64,000 nt of DNA from Vanessa cardui. Its lineage: Eukaryota; Arthropoda; Insecta; Lepidoptera; Nymphalidae. The stretch is from the NCBI RefSeq assembly GCF_905220365.1, contig NC_061152.1, forward strand, positions 3,089,001 through 3,153,000. The letters are read 5' to 3'. Shown one piece after another: positions 19,584-32,400 of this stretch; within the stretch, counting starts at the first letter, position 1; each line of letters begins with the position of its first letter. The notes under the pieces were generated by a model. That model searched no databases. It had not been told where the DNA came from and saw only the letters and a program-made list of their open reading frames with translations. The position numbers were made by a program, and so were the translations under genes.

Positions 19584-21740
19584 ATGGAAAATCAAGACAA
19601 TCATAGTTTTCCTTTTGAAAATGCTGATGTTGCCGACGACGTGATTTCATTGAAAGATCTGTTAGAAAGGCGAAACATTTTACTGAAAAAGAAAGAGGAA
19701 ATAATAAGAAAACATAATGACCACAATCAACCACCATTGCAATCAGATTCAAAACCTTCGTCAGATAATATATTACAGCAAGAACAAAATCACGATATAA
19801 CATCCGAATTTAATACATTTACAACACTTTTAAGTACTGTACCAACACAAAGAGAAAATAAAATTACTCCTCTTGAATTGAATGTTAATGTAGTAGAGCA
19901 CAATGACGGACTTGATTTTTCGTCTGACGATTCTGTCGCAGATCCTTCTTATGTCGCCCTCTCAGATATAACAAATTTAAAGCCTTTATCGCCAGAAAAT
20001 ATGGAATGGTTCCCTGAAAGGGAAATAGAAGAAAAGTCGAAAACAAACAAAAAAAAGCGCAAAGGGGATCAAAAAAATTGGAAAAGGATGAAAAATAAGC
20101 GACAGAGAATGTTAGGAGAAGAGTACATCGGATTTAAAAAAGATGGCTTTAAATTTATACAAAATAATCCTAAACCAGCACGAATAATGGGTCCAATATG
20201 TATGTCAATGCGATGTTTCAGTGGAAAAGCTATGTATTGTTCGAAATTAACAGAAGAAGTCAGGTCAGAAATTTTTAAAACCTATTGGAAAATGAGTTGG
20301 CAAGAAAAGAAAATGTACGTATCTTCAATGGTGGATCAGATTCCTACCACCAGGAAAACTAAAGGCTCAAATTCAAGGCGAAGCGATACCAAAAAATATT
20401 TTTTAAAGGTGAATGATAAAAAGGAAAGAGTTTGCCAAAAAACATTTCTGGAAACATTAGGTATAAAAGAATGGACCGTTAGATACTGGCTAGGAGAGAA
20501 GATGAATAAAAGTGAATTTGAACCTGAACAAAGAGAAGTAATTGTCAAAGAACCCAAAAAAGATTTAGCTAAAAAATATTTGATTGCTCTACCGAAGCTG
20601 CCGTCTCATTATTGTAGACAATCTTCCTCGAAATTATATTTGGAGCCCATCATACAGTCAAAGTCGCAATTGTATCGTCTTTATGTAGATTACTCAGTTT
20701 CAAGAAATGAACCGGTGGCTTCAAGAAAGGTATTTGAAGGTGCTTTATTTGAAGAGAATATCGCAATATTTCAACCAAAAAAAGATGCATGCGACCAGTG
20801 TTGCGCTCACAAAGCAGGCAATATATCAGATGCGCAGTATACCAAACATATTGAACTAAAAGACTTAGCCAGAGCTGAAAAAAGTTCTGACAAAGAAGCA
20901 GCACAGAAAGGAAATATACATGCAATAACAGCAGATCTTCAGGCTGTAAAACTGTGTCCTTGCCTCAATGCCAGTGCCCTATATTTTAAAACAAAACTAG
21001 CCGTGCATAACTTTACAGTCTACAACCTGGGGAATAATAGAGTCACGTGTTACTGGTTCGACGAAACGGTATGCGACTTAAAATCGACTACCTATGCTAC
21101 ATTATTTGTGGACTATTTGACAAAATTAATAGATGATGATCCCAAGGATGTCGTAATATTTACAGATGGCTGTACCGCCCAAAATAGAAACAATATTGTA
21201 TCGAATGCATTATTGCGTTTAGCTATGGCCAAGAACATAGTGATAACTCAGAAATACTTGGAGAAAGGCCACACGCAGATGGAAGTGGACTCAGTTCACT
21301 CTGTGATTGAGAGAAAATTGAAAAATAGAGAAGTGTTTTTACCCTCTCAATATGCGACTATTACGAAAGAGGCAAGGAAAGTACCAAGTCCTTATGAAGT
21401 TATTACACCAGATTTTACTTTTTTTAAAGACTTCGGTCTTAAAGACTATCTGATTTACGAATCAATCAGGCCTGGTCGTGGGGCGGGTGATCACTGTGTC
21501 GTTGACATAAGAGCACTCAGGTATAATCCAAATGGTACAATAGACTATAAGCTCCACTTCTCACATAACTTTACGCCTTTGCCTAGAAGACCAAAGAAAA
21601 TACTTTCAATAGATAGTGTGCCTTCACTTTATCAATCTAGACAACCAATAACCACCACAAAGTACCATCATCTGCAGGAGCTCAAGAGTGTCATACCAAG
21701 AGACTGTCATAACTTTTATGATAACTTGCCTTTTAAATAA
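19584..21740 (+). CDS. Uncharacterised transposase-like protein, 718 aa
   Basis: Probable transposase of the surrounding element. From the ATG at 19584: an acidic and Lys-rich N-terminus with basic clusters (KKKRKGDQKN, about 160); a Cys segment MRCFSGKAMYC followed by EEVRSEIFKTYW; a CDQCCAH Cys/His cluster (C403, C406, C407, H409); then three conserved acidic blocks. These are TADLQAVKLCPC (D451), VIFTDGCTAQNRN (D528) and EKGHTQMEVDSVHSVIE (E567/D569/E576), spaced as in an RNase H-fold DDE/D nuclease. Similar proteins with GHTQMECDS-like motifs are multi-copy and unnamed in insects and cnidarians; I recall them as DUF7869-type, unverified. A 5' UTR intron 19338-19571 (CAT|GTAAGT to TTTTTAG) is likely. 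The frame upstream also stays open, but without an ATG. No stop or frameshift interrupts it. Confidence 0.8.
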   Translation: MENQDNHSFPFENADVADDVISLKDLLERRNILLKKKEEIIRKHNDHNQPPLQSDSKPSSDNILQQEQNHDITSEFNTFTTLLSTVPTQRENKITPLELNVNVVEHNDGLDFSSDDSVADPSYVALSDITNLKPLSPENMEWFPEREIEEKSKTNKKKRKGDQKNWKRMKNKRQRMLGEEYIGFKKDGFKFIQNNPKPARIMGPICMSMRCFSGKAMYCSKLTEEVRSEIFKTYWKMSWQEKKMYVSSMVDQIPTTRKTKGSNSRRSDTKKYFLKVNDKKERVCQKTFLETLGIKEWTVRYWLGEKMNKSEFEPEQREVIVKEPKKDLAKKYLIALPKLPSHYCRQSSSKLYLEPIIQSKSQLYRLYVDYSVSRNEPVASRKVFEGALFEENIAIFQPKKDACDQCCAHKAGNISDAQYTKHIELKDLARAEKSSDKEAAQKGNIHAITADLQAVKLCPCLNASALYFKTKLAVHNFTVYNLGNNRVTCYWFDETVCDLKSTTYATLFVDYLTKLIDDDPKDVVIFTDGCTAQNRNNIVSNALLRLAMAKNIVITQKYLEKGHTQMEVDSVHSVIERKLKNREVFLPSQYATITKEARKVPSPYEVITPDFTFFKDFGLKDYLIYESIRPGRGAGDHCVVDIRALRYNPNGTIDYKLHFSHNFTPLPRRPKKILSIDSVPSLYQSRQPITTTKYHHLQELKSVIPRDCHNFYDNLPFK

Positions 21741-22432
21741 TGTTTCTAATATCCTAAACGTTGTGATTCATTACTAGTTTCAATTTGAGTTTCAGATTAT
21801 TTTGTTACTTTATTTTTGTTATAGTGTGTAAGTATAATAGTTAGCGTTGATAAGAATAAGTGCAATGGCAAAAAAGTGATGTTTAAGTAGATCTCAAAAA
21901 ATAAGTATTGACTTAAAATTATGCTGTAATTTTAAGAAAGAATATTGATTTGACATTCCAAAGATAGTGATTTTTGGATATATAGTAAAAATGGGTATTG
22001 TATTTTCATGAGAAGGGACCGATCTCACTCTGGAACATAATAATAAAAAAAGGTTTCTTTATAATTTGATTATGGATATTATATACTTAAGTAGTAAAAA
22101 TAATTGTTTATCAGATAAGTTTTTTTAAGAAGTCTAAACTTATATTTTTGAAGTTATTTTTGTTATTTTGTCGTAATAAATTAATTCTTTCAATAAAATT
22201 TTTTATTTCAACTCCGCGTATTTGCTAATAATAAATAGATTTTTCTGATATTTAGTGCTACAAAACCGCGTAAGTGACTTTTCGCGGAATCTAAACAAGT
22301 TATGGTTGAATTTACGTCATTTTTTTACAGAGTAAGTCACGAAAAAATTACTACTTAGTTTAGTCAGTAAAATATAGGCAAATGACTAAGATATCCAGTT
22401 TTTTTCGCCTCCTGTAAAATCGTACAAAAGCA

Positions 22433-22488
22433 GTTACGCGGTATTAACAAACTGCTCTTTCGCGGTATTGCACGCGCATCGACGATAT
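22433..22488 (-). repeat. Right terminal inverted repeat
   Basis: Starts GTTACGCGGTATTAACAAAC and ends GCGCATCGACGATAT, the reverse complement of the left terminus with two mismatches. Confidence 0.95.
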
Positions 22489-22914
22489 ACAAAAATAATA
22501 CATTATGTATCAGATCAAAACAAAACTACGGAGATCAAATTAATGTCGAATTTTCAATATAATTTAATATGTAAATTATTTTTACCGCTACACTAAGTTA
22601 TTAACTAAACTTATATATATATTTAAACTTATTATATATATTTCTTATAATATATTTAAATCATAGCACACACGGCTGTGTTTTTAATAATTATACAATT
22701 AAGAAAAAAGTTGCAATTTAAGGATTTATATCCAATTTACCTGTCTGCATAATTAAAAAAAATCAAGTTATTTTTTAAATAATCACAACACAATTAAAAA
22801 AGTAATTATAAATCTTAGCACTAATAATTAAAAACTATAACAAAGACATCGCCATAATAGAAAAACTAAAATATCTTATCTGTAGGAAAGTAAAATCTAC
22901 ATTTGTTAATGATA
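22489..22914. other. AT-rich spacer
   Basis: No ORF or repeat recognised between the transposon and the MITE-1 copy. Confidence 0.5.
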
Positions 22915-23229
22915 TAGTACGAAACAACTTAGATGTAGCATCGGCAAATTCAATAAAACCGATTTCTGATTCACACAACCAATAGAAACAGCTCCCTATC
23001 GCGCCACTCGACGCTATTCGTCGCTATAGATTCCCGCGTCAGTTCGACCCGAGACAGCGAGTGCGTGTAAAGCGACGCGTCGAATTGACGAATATATTAG
23101 GTCACATGATATTACAAGTTATTGCGTTTGTGTAAAGATCATATTCACATGAGAAGTAAATATTGATAATTTGGGATAGCGTACTCAACTCGGGTGTGAT
23201 CGGTTTTACGAGTTTTGCCGATGCTAAAG
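22915..23229 (+). mobile_element. MITE-1 copy, right end truncated
   Basis: Starts TAGTACGAAACAACTTAG and matches the complete copies through GATCGGTTTTACG and TTTTGCCGATGCTA. The last 25 or so bases of the right terminus are missing. Confidence 0.85.
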
Positions 23230-23348
23230 TGACAGCGCGCCATTTTGCTTAAATTCGAATGTCATAAACGCCATAATTATTTTGACATTTCCTTATTTCT
23301 AAATTACTTATCGTTTATGAAAAAACACAGTTTAGTTTTGTAACAAAA

Positions 23349-23354
23349 TTTATT
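23349..23354 (-). promoter_or_regulatory. Candidate polyadenylation signal of the ankyrin gene
   Basis: AATAAA on the minus strand, 27 nt after the stop codon at 23381, which would give a very short 3' UTR. Confidence 0.45.
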
Positions 23355-23380
23355 TTATATTTATCGTTATAAAGTCAATT

Positions 23381-23480
23381 TTAACGGCATTTCTTGAGGA
23401 AATCTAGGACTTCAACTGGATAGTTTTGCCGCGATGTAGACTTCATTGCTGAACGGGCGTATTCCAAGGGATTAACGGAG
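23381..23480 (-). CDS. Ankyrin gene coding exon 8 and stop
   Basis: Acceptor TTTTTCAG; completes Ser682 and encodes SVNPLEYARSAMKSTSRQN to KKCR, with stop TAA at 23383-23381. The final helix resembles the capping repeat of IkB-like proteins. Confidence 0.9.
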
Positions 23481-26400
23481 CTGAAAAATTATTATTTTTT
23501 ATAAATCTAGTGGAAATCATTAGCTATACTAATAATATAATAATATACTATAAATAAAGTTTACACATATTTATAATAGCATACTGTTCATTATGAGATT
23601 AATATTTTATATAGTAACAATATATAGTAACGCATCTGTCATCTTGTATGACATACATCGCGAAAGCGCGGGAAAATAAGATATAAAAAAATTCTCGATA
23701 TTAAAAAAAAACATTGATTTAAGGCTGTGTACATTATTCCTTACGACTGAACGAAATAAATGTTATAACATATAATTTTCTTTATTAATAAATGCATATG
23801 TGAGCTGTGGTAAGTCGCTAATTTAAAATAAATTCACTATTTTAAATGTCAAAAATTTGGTGCCGGCTTTGTAAAAAATACCTCATACTTCTTGGAAAAC
23901 TGGATATCATTCTTGTGTATATTACACTGGCTCACCATCTCCCAACAATGTACCGCTACTTATACGGTATACTTTTTTTTTTTTAAATATGAGACAACAT
24001 CACATTACTCTGATCCCAATGTAAGTAGCTAACGCACTTGTGTTGTGGAAGATCAGAAGTATCGACGGTACAAACACCCAGACCCAAGATAACATAGACA
24101 ACTAATGATAATCTACATTGACTTATGAAAACCGGTGTACACACCACTCGACCACGAAGGTTGTTCGCACTTATGGTCTAGTCCTTACCTTCGATTCTGG
24201 ACATGGGCGAGTTTCCTCCATTCCTTCCTGTCGATGTGTTGGAACAGTATCATGATGATGGTGAGGTCGCAGTTCGCGGAGTTGACCGCCAGGTGGAGCG
24301 GTGTGTCGCCGCCTTTTATATCCTGTAATTAATGAATTTAGATTAGACTTTAGTTCTTATAGACATTAAATATATTTTACTTGGTGGTATGGGTTTGTGA
24401 AACCCGTCTGTGTAGGTACCATCAGATATTCTAACGCCAAACAACAGTCAGTATTGTTGTGTTCCGGTTTGAAGGGTGAGTGAGTAACTACAGGCACAAG
24501 GGACATAACATCTTAGTTCCCAAGATTAGTGGCGTATTGGTGTAAGAAATGGTTAATATTTTTCACAGCGCTATTGTCTATGGGCGGCGGGAGTGGGTGG
24601 TGACCACTTATCATCAGGTAGCATAAAAAAATAAATATTAATTACTTTTAAAATATACATGTTTTTTGGAATTATTTTTGGATCAGTAGAGTGAACAGGC
24701 AGGCGATATTTTCGTCCCTTTCTTTCTCTCTATCTCTTTCTGTTACCATCATCAGTCACACATGATTCTTTTTTCAAAATTTTCATTGACATTTGATTAT
24801 TCTCAAACGGTAATTAATTACATATTTTGTATATTTTATGTGTTAATAGCTAATATGGTCTCATTTTGAAGGGCTTCAGCAAGATGTACAGAAAATTATA
24901 CAAGTTTCTTGATTGAAATTACGACTTAACAATTAAGTTTAAAAAGCGGAAAAAAGTTTCGATGAAATATCTAGTACATTTTGTTCTATAATCCGAAACT
25001 TCATAGATGTCATCGTGTTAGAAGCAGCTAAGTATGTGTGTGTGTGTCGCTTGAGACCTACTAGTATGTATTATTGCTTCCTTCATCTTCAAAGACCTTC
25101 ACCATCCAACGTCTGTTCTACAGTGTAGATTTCCTATGTCGTTTTGTGTGTGCTGTGTGTGTCGCTTGAGACCTACTAGTATTAATGCTCCCTTCAACTT
25201 CAAAGACCTAAACCATCCAACGTCTGTTCTACGGTGTAGATGTCCTATGTCGAGTTGTTGTGCGTGTGTGTGTGTTGTGTGTGCGTGTGTGTGTCGCTTG
25301 AGACCTACTAGTATTAATGCTCCCTTCAACTTCAAAGACCTAAACCATCCAACGTCTGTTCTACGGTGTAGATGTCCTATGTCGAGTTGTTGTGCGTGTG
25401 TGTGTGTTGTGTGTGCGTGTGTGTGTCGCTTGAGACCTACTAGTATTAATGCTCCCTTCAACTTCAAAGACCTAAACCATCCAACGTCTGTTCTACGGTG
25501 TAGATGTCCTATGTCGTATTGTTGTGCGTGTGTGTGTGTTGTGTGTGCGTGTGTGTGTCGCTTGAGACCTACTAGTATTAATGCTTCCTTCAACTTCAAA
25601 GACCTCCACCATCCAACGTCTGTTCTATGGTATAGATGTCCTATGTCGTGTGTGTGTGTGTGTGTGTGTCGCTTGAGACCTACTAGTATGTGTTATTGCT
25701 TCCTTCAACTTCAGTCCTTCACCACCCAACGTCTGTTCTACAGTGTAGATGTCCTATGTCGTGTAGTGTGTGTGTGTGTGTCGCTCGCTTGAGACCTACT
25801 AATATTAATGCTTCCTTCAACTTCAAAGACCTCCACCATCCAACGTCTGTTCTACAGTATAGATGTGTTGTGTTTGTTTGTGTGTGTGTGTGTGCGTGCG
25901 ACTCACCCCGCGCCACAGGTCGGCGGCGGCGTGCTTAAGCAGTACGTGCAGCGTGTGCGCCCGCGGCGCGCGCGCGCTGTGCTCGCCGCAGCACACGTGC
26001 AGCGCCGTGTAGCCTGACACAGGAACACACAGGTTAACTTACTTCGATACATTTAGACACGAATATATATTATCTGTGTGATTACGCATGGATAATATGT
26101 ATACGCCTCCTCTCCTTAATGGGAGGGGAGGCCTTACAGGTTGGTACTTTACTTTACTTTTACACATGTTAGCGATGTGTTTCAATATGGAGAAACATCT
26201 AAAAATCAATAAAACAGTCTGTAAATATCCCACTGCTGGGCTAAGGCCTCCTATTCCTTTGAGGAGATTTGGAACATATTCCAACACGCTGTTACAATGC
26301 GGGTTGGTGGAAAACATATATGGCAGAATTTTTATGAAATTAGACACATAAACGTTTGTTCACGATGTTTTTCTTCACCGAGCACGAGATGAATTATAAT

Positions 26401-29400
26401 ACAAATTAAGCACATGAATATTCAGCAGGGCTTGTCTGGCTTTGAAGCCGCAATCATTGGTTAAAATACACACTTTCTAACCACTGTCATATCATTACTT
26501 ATTTGGTATATCCAGAAAATAATGTCAAAATCGGTCCGGCCGTTCCAGAGATTAGCCGGAACAAACGGACAGACGGACAAAAATTGTAAAAAAAATGTTA
26601 TTTATGTATACACGGTACATATTCCAATATGCACCGTGTACACATACATACATGTGCATTGAGTAAAAATGGGCTATTTTAATAATACAAACAGACACTC
26701 CAATTTTATTATATGTATAGATTATATTCGAAGTCCTATAGTATATGAACATGTAATGGTGTGTTCACTGACCATCCGTGTTGGCTTGGTGCACGTTGAA
26801 CAGCGGCTGGTCACCGTCCTCGCGGCGCACGAGCTCGGCGAGCACGTGCGCGCACTCGTCGCCTGCGCGTGCGCACGCCGTCACCAAACTATCCCCCAGG
26901 GCATCCACCTGGAAAATATAATCGATTTATAGCTGTATTTCTATAAATTTATTATTACAAAGTATAATACAATTAGCCAAGTGTGAGAGAAGAGAGAGAC
27001 AGAAAAAAAATCACGTTTCTTGTATGGAAGTCGAGATGGCCCAGTGGTTAGAACGAGTGCATCTTAACCGATGATTGCGGGTTAACATCCAGGCAAGCAC
27101 GGCTGATTCATGTGCTTAATTTGTCTTTGTAATTCATCTCGTGCTCAGCAGTGAAGGAAAACATCGTGAGGAAACCTGCATGTGACAAATTTGAAATCCG
27201 CATTGGAACAGCGTGGTGGAATATGTTCCAAACCTTCTCCTCAAAGAAAGAGGAGGCCTTTAGCCCAACAGTGGGAATTTACAGGCTGTTTTTGTTGTTG
27301 ATGTTGTATGGAAGCCCCTTTACATATTTAATCTGTCTTTAAAACGGCAACAGATTATATATGTACATATTCGGTGAACATTTTAACTGTCTAACTATCA
27401 TGTTTCACGAGATACAGCCTGATGACAAACGGACGGACATACAGCGGCGTCTTAGTAATACGGACTCTTTACGTACGGAACCCTATTGAAGTATTAAAGA
27501 TCAGCTGTTTCAACTAATAATATCGCCATTAAATTATGCACATGAATATTCAGTGGTGTTAACTGGATTTGAACCCGCAATCACCGGTTAAGATGTACGA
27601 TCTAACCACTGACCCATCTCGCAGCACATATAACACAAACACAGTTGCCCTATATTTATATACTTGGAGGTAGGTACCACCCACTCATCAGTTATTCTAC
27701 CGCCAAACAACAGTATTGTTGTGTTCCGGTTTGAAGGGTGAGTGAGCCAGTGTAACTACAGGCACAAGGGACATAACATCTTAGTTCCCAAGGTTGGTGG
27801 CACATTGACGATGTAAGGAATAGTTAATATTTCTCTCAGCGTCATTGTCTATGGGTGATAGTGACTACTTACCATCAGGTGGCCTATATGCTCGTCCGCC
27901 AACCTATACCATAAAAAAAAACAAACACAGTTGCCCTATATTTACATATGGGTTAAGATATGATCTCGTTTATATAAAATCTAATCTTGTCGATATCTGG
28001 ATTATGTCAGCAGGAAAAGACGATTTCGTATCGATTCGATATCGATACATCAACAAATTGTTACTAGAATCGATTCAAGAATTCTCAATGATTTCCTTCA
28101 CCCAGCGAGAAATATATTAGACATATAAATTCCACGGGAAATGTCATACTAAATACTTATTTATACAGTTACACTAATATTATAGTTATATATTGAATAA
28201 ACTCATATTTTGTTAGTGTATCCGATTTCATATAAATTTAACAAAATAAAAAACAACTTCAAACAAAACACTATTTTAAAACAAATAAATATGCACTAAA
28301 GAGTAATAAAAATAATTGCGTATTTTTAGAGTCCTCCTAAGTAAAATGAAATGAAAAATATTAGACTACTTAAAAGTCGATTTACGATTATATAACGTAG
28401 TTATAGTTATTGTTATATTTGGAGCCGGTGTCAGCCAAGAAAACCTACAGTATATCTATCAAGCAACAATACCAGTTAAAAAAATACAGACGAATTGATA
28501 ACCTCCTCCTTTTTGAAGTCGATTTAAAAGTATAGATTTTAGTACGTCATTTGCATGGCTGTAAAAAATAATACAAGATGCTTTCCCGCGTAAACGGATC
28601 ATAAAAGAAAACAAAATATAGTCGCGCATGGAACGACAATACGAGATTTTTGTTAAATTGGATATTTGAACTTCAGAAATATAAAAAAACTGTACTGGCG
28701 TATTTCTTACTATATTGCATAATTATAGAGTTGATGACATTTTAATTGCATTTACGTTAAAACAATTGATAGTTTAATTATAGCAAGCCGTACGAATTGA
28801 AATGTCAGATTTGACAGCCCGCCATTATAGTTTTTTTTTTCTTTTTAATTTAAACTCTCTGTACTGGGAAGTATCTTAAGTACCTAGATGGGTCTGTAAT
28901 GTTGTTAGGGTGGTAGGATGTTGTAAGCCTTTGTGGTGACCACTACCATCGAATTCTACTGTCAAACAGGCACTGTCAAATAGGTTAATGTTGAAAATAC
29001 AAGCAATGTAACGAAGTCAAAGGATTTTATTGTAAATTTCAGCATTTTAGCTTGTAAATTTCCCACAGCTGGGATAAGGCCTGATGAAATGCACATGTGG
29101 CAGAATTTCGATGAAATTCCTCACGATGTTTTCCTTCACCGCCGAGCTCGAGATGAGTTATTATAAAGACAAATGAAGCACATATATATAGTAGTGCTTG
29201 CCTGGGTTTGACGGCAATCATCGGTTAAGATGCACGCGTTCTAACCACTGGGCCATCACATCTCATTTACTATAATAACTTATTCAAGATCATTCTAGAA
29301 TACAAGTAAACTGTGTCAAACGAAAAGGAAGAAACCTATATAGCCAGTTTACATTATTAAAGACCTAATTCTTTTTAAGTCATTTTGTAAGACCCAATGC

Positions 29401-32400
29401 CTTATGACATTGTTTAAAATTAAAAAAATCAAAATGAAAATAAACTTTATTCAAGTAGGCTTTCACAAACACTTTTGAATCGTCATTTTACAATTAAGTG
29501 AAGCTACCACCGGTTCGGAAAGTAGATTCTACCGAGAAGAACCGGCAAGAAACTTAGTAGTTACTCTTTTTTAACATTTAAAAAATACAAAGTCAATTTA
29601 ATTAAATACAATTATTTAAATTAATATCCAGCTTGGAAGTCAACAGGTATTAACTCCACGCTTTTTTATCATCTATAAAATCTTGTATCGAATAATATGC
29701 TTTTTCTACCAATGTATTTTTTACAAACGATTTGAATTTACGAAACGGCAAAGATAAAAATGTCTCTATGAGATAGCTCTAATAAGGCACAATGGATATA
29801 AAATCTTAGTTCACAAGATTGACCCATTGAATACGAGATGTATATTCCACAGTGACAATGACAGTCAGCTGTGGTGACCACGTACCATCAGACCGTCATT
29901 TTCTAATCTGTGCAGTACCATAGCTAAATTGCCAGACGTATAAATTTGTGAGAATGTTCGAAGATTTCTCAGAAACAAAGTTTCGGCTGCATTCTTTGGA
30001 ATTTATATAATAATTTAAATAATAAACAGTAAAGTTTATTTCAGTGTATGAACCACAGATTAGATAAACAGATTCCATCCGATTTACTCATACAGCTGTA
30101 TTATGCACTACATTTGTGATTACTGTATCCCTATTTATAGTGCACTATTACACTCAACTATAGTACGATACGACTTTTAGTTTGGCGGACGAGCATATAG
30201 GGCATATAGGGCCACCTGACGGTAAGTGGTCTCCATCACCCATAGACAATGACGCTGTAAGAAATATTAACTATTACATCATCTTACATCGTCAATGCGC
30301 CACCAAATATAAAAACTAAGATGTTATGTCCCTTTTGCCTGTAGTTACACTCACCCTTCAAACCGGAACACAACAATACAGAGTACTGTTGTTTGGTAGA
30401 ATATCTGATGAGTACCTATCCAAACAGGCTTGCACAAAGCCCTACCAACAATTTAATGAATCCAGATCAGCTCACCTCAGAGAACACGAAGTCGTTTGCT
30501 GGTTTGTAAGCCGCGCTGCGTGTTACTGTTCGAATGCACTGCACTAAGTATCTCGTTAAGAGAGGCCGCGTGTAGCATCTCAGCACAGCTGATTTGAGGA
30601 GACTTAAACCTGGAAAACAAATAATTAAACATATAATTAACGCAACTTTGAAAATTCCTACTCCATGACAACCTCCATGGTCGAGTGGTGTGTACATCGG
30701 TTTTCATGGGTACGCCGCTCTGAGGTCCCGGGTTCGTACGGCCGAGTCGATGTAGATTACCATTAACTATGTTGTCTAGTTCTGGGTGTTTGTGGTACCG
30801 TCGTTACTTCTGATTTTCCATAACACAAGTGCTTCAGCTACTTACATTGGGACCAGAGTAATGTATGTGATGTTGTCTCATATATATTACCTATTATTAT
30901 TTATTATTACTACGTTATAAACGTCATATAGTACAGTCGGGGTAAGAAAAGGTTCGTCACCTTAAGATCTATTTTCGTGTGTGTGTGAGCGATAATCTGT
31001 TACCGATCGAGAATATATGACACTGACAGACATATTTTGACAATTCAGTAGAAGATATCACATCTATGACTAATTACGCCATTAAGATTTCATGTCGATA
31101 TAAAACTAGACGTAGTCCGAAGATGTTGCACTATTTTGAACCAAGTTGTAACTATGTAAGTTTAATTGTATATGCAGTTGTCAGTTTATTGCTTTAGTTA
31201 CAAAAGGTACTAAGAGTTTACAACTTGATAAAGGAATTTGAAATCTGACGAAGGTTTTCTTACTCGGAATGTACATTAAATATTAATAATGCAATAAAAA
31301 CAGTGAACTTCCCACTGCTGGGTAAAGACTTCCTCTCCCATTGAGGAGGTTAGGGGCATATTCTACATCGCCGTGGTAGAGGCCGTCTATAATGCCGTTG
31401 TCTACCTAAACTCAATTATAACCTATGAGCAAAAAACGCAACAAAAGTATAAATCTATGCCTGTAAATTTCCCACAGCTGGGCTAAGGCCTCCTTTCCCA
31501 TTAAGGAGAGGGTTTGGAACATATTCCAACACGCTGTTCCAACGCGGGTTGGTGGATTCAAATGTGGCAGAATGTCTTTGAAATTCAGACATGCAGGTAT
31601 CCTCACGTTGGTTTCCTTCACCGCTGAGCACGAGATGAATTATAAACACAAATTAAGCACATGGAAATTCAGTGCTTGCCTTAAGAACCCGCAATCATCG
31701 GTTAAGATGCACGCGTTCTCACCACTGGGACATTTCGGAATTCAAACATAGTTAAATAATGATTATCTAAGAGAATCGACAAATTAAATGTTACACAATC
31801 GAATCAAAATATAAATTCATAATAATTGTTACACTAAGTTAATAAAATGATTTGAAGTTTAACGAATCGCACTTAACTGTTACAGATCTATGAATCCATG
31901 CGTGACGAAATGTCGTGATCTTTGCGTACACAGACTTAACAATGTCATAGAAATGGCAACATTATTTTTTATATTACTTACGGCTTTGTACTGCAATACT
32001 GATACTGAATATACTACAGAATTTGTTTATTTACGATATCACATTAGAAACTTCTAAAATTATCAGCGTTTCTTTACTATATTATATATGTATTATATAC
32101 AAAAACCTTCCTCTCGAATCTATTAAAACGGTTAATTAAACAATTAGTATTATCATTACATAACACAAAACAAAGTCGCCTACCGCTGTCTGTACCTATG
32201 TATGCTCAGATCTTTAAAATTACGCAACGGATTTTGATGCGGTATTTTTTAATAGATAGAGTGATTCAAGAGGAAGGTTTAAATATGCACAATATAGTAA
32301 AGAAACACAGATAATTTGAGTTTCTAAAGACGAAGCGGTTTGTTTGTCTAATGACAGAAAAACTGTGAATGTTGTAAGACATTCTGTAGTATATTTAGTA

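Larger units (their letters stand above)
19037..22488 (+). mobile_element. Apparently complete DNA transposon, 3.45 kb, 56-bp TIRs
   Basis: The two termini (19037-19092 and 22433-22488) are reverse complements with 54 of 56 positions equal. They bracket one long transposase-like gene (19584-21740). The ends fall in ATAT, so the target duplication may be ATAT, with the element starting CGTCGATGCG. Subterminal ACGCGGTA/CCGCGTAA motifs occur near both ends. Few TIR mismatches and an uninterrupted gene point to recent insertion. I cannot place it in a named superfamily with certainty. Confidence 0.92.

Noticed and set aside
25099..25938. Long overlapping ORFs on both strands (up to 218 codons) with repeated peptide blocks
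   Set aside because: They are produced by the minisatellite, read open in several frames at once, and lie inside an intron of the ankyrin gene.
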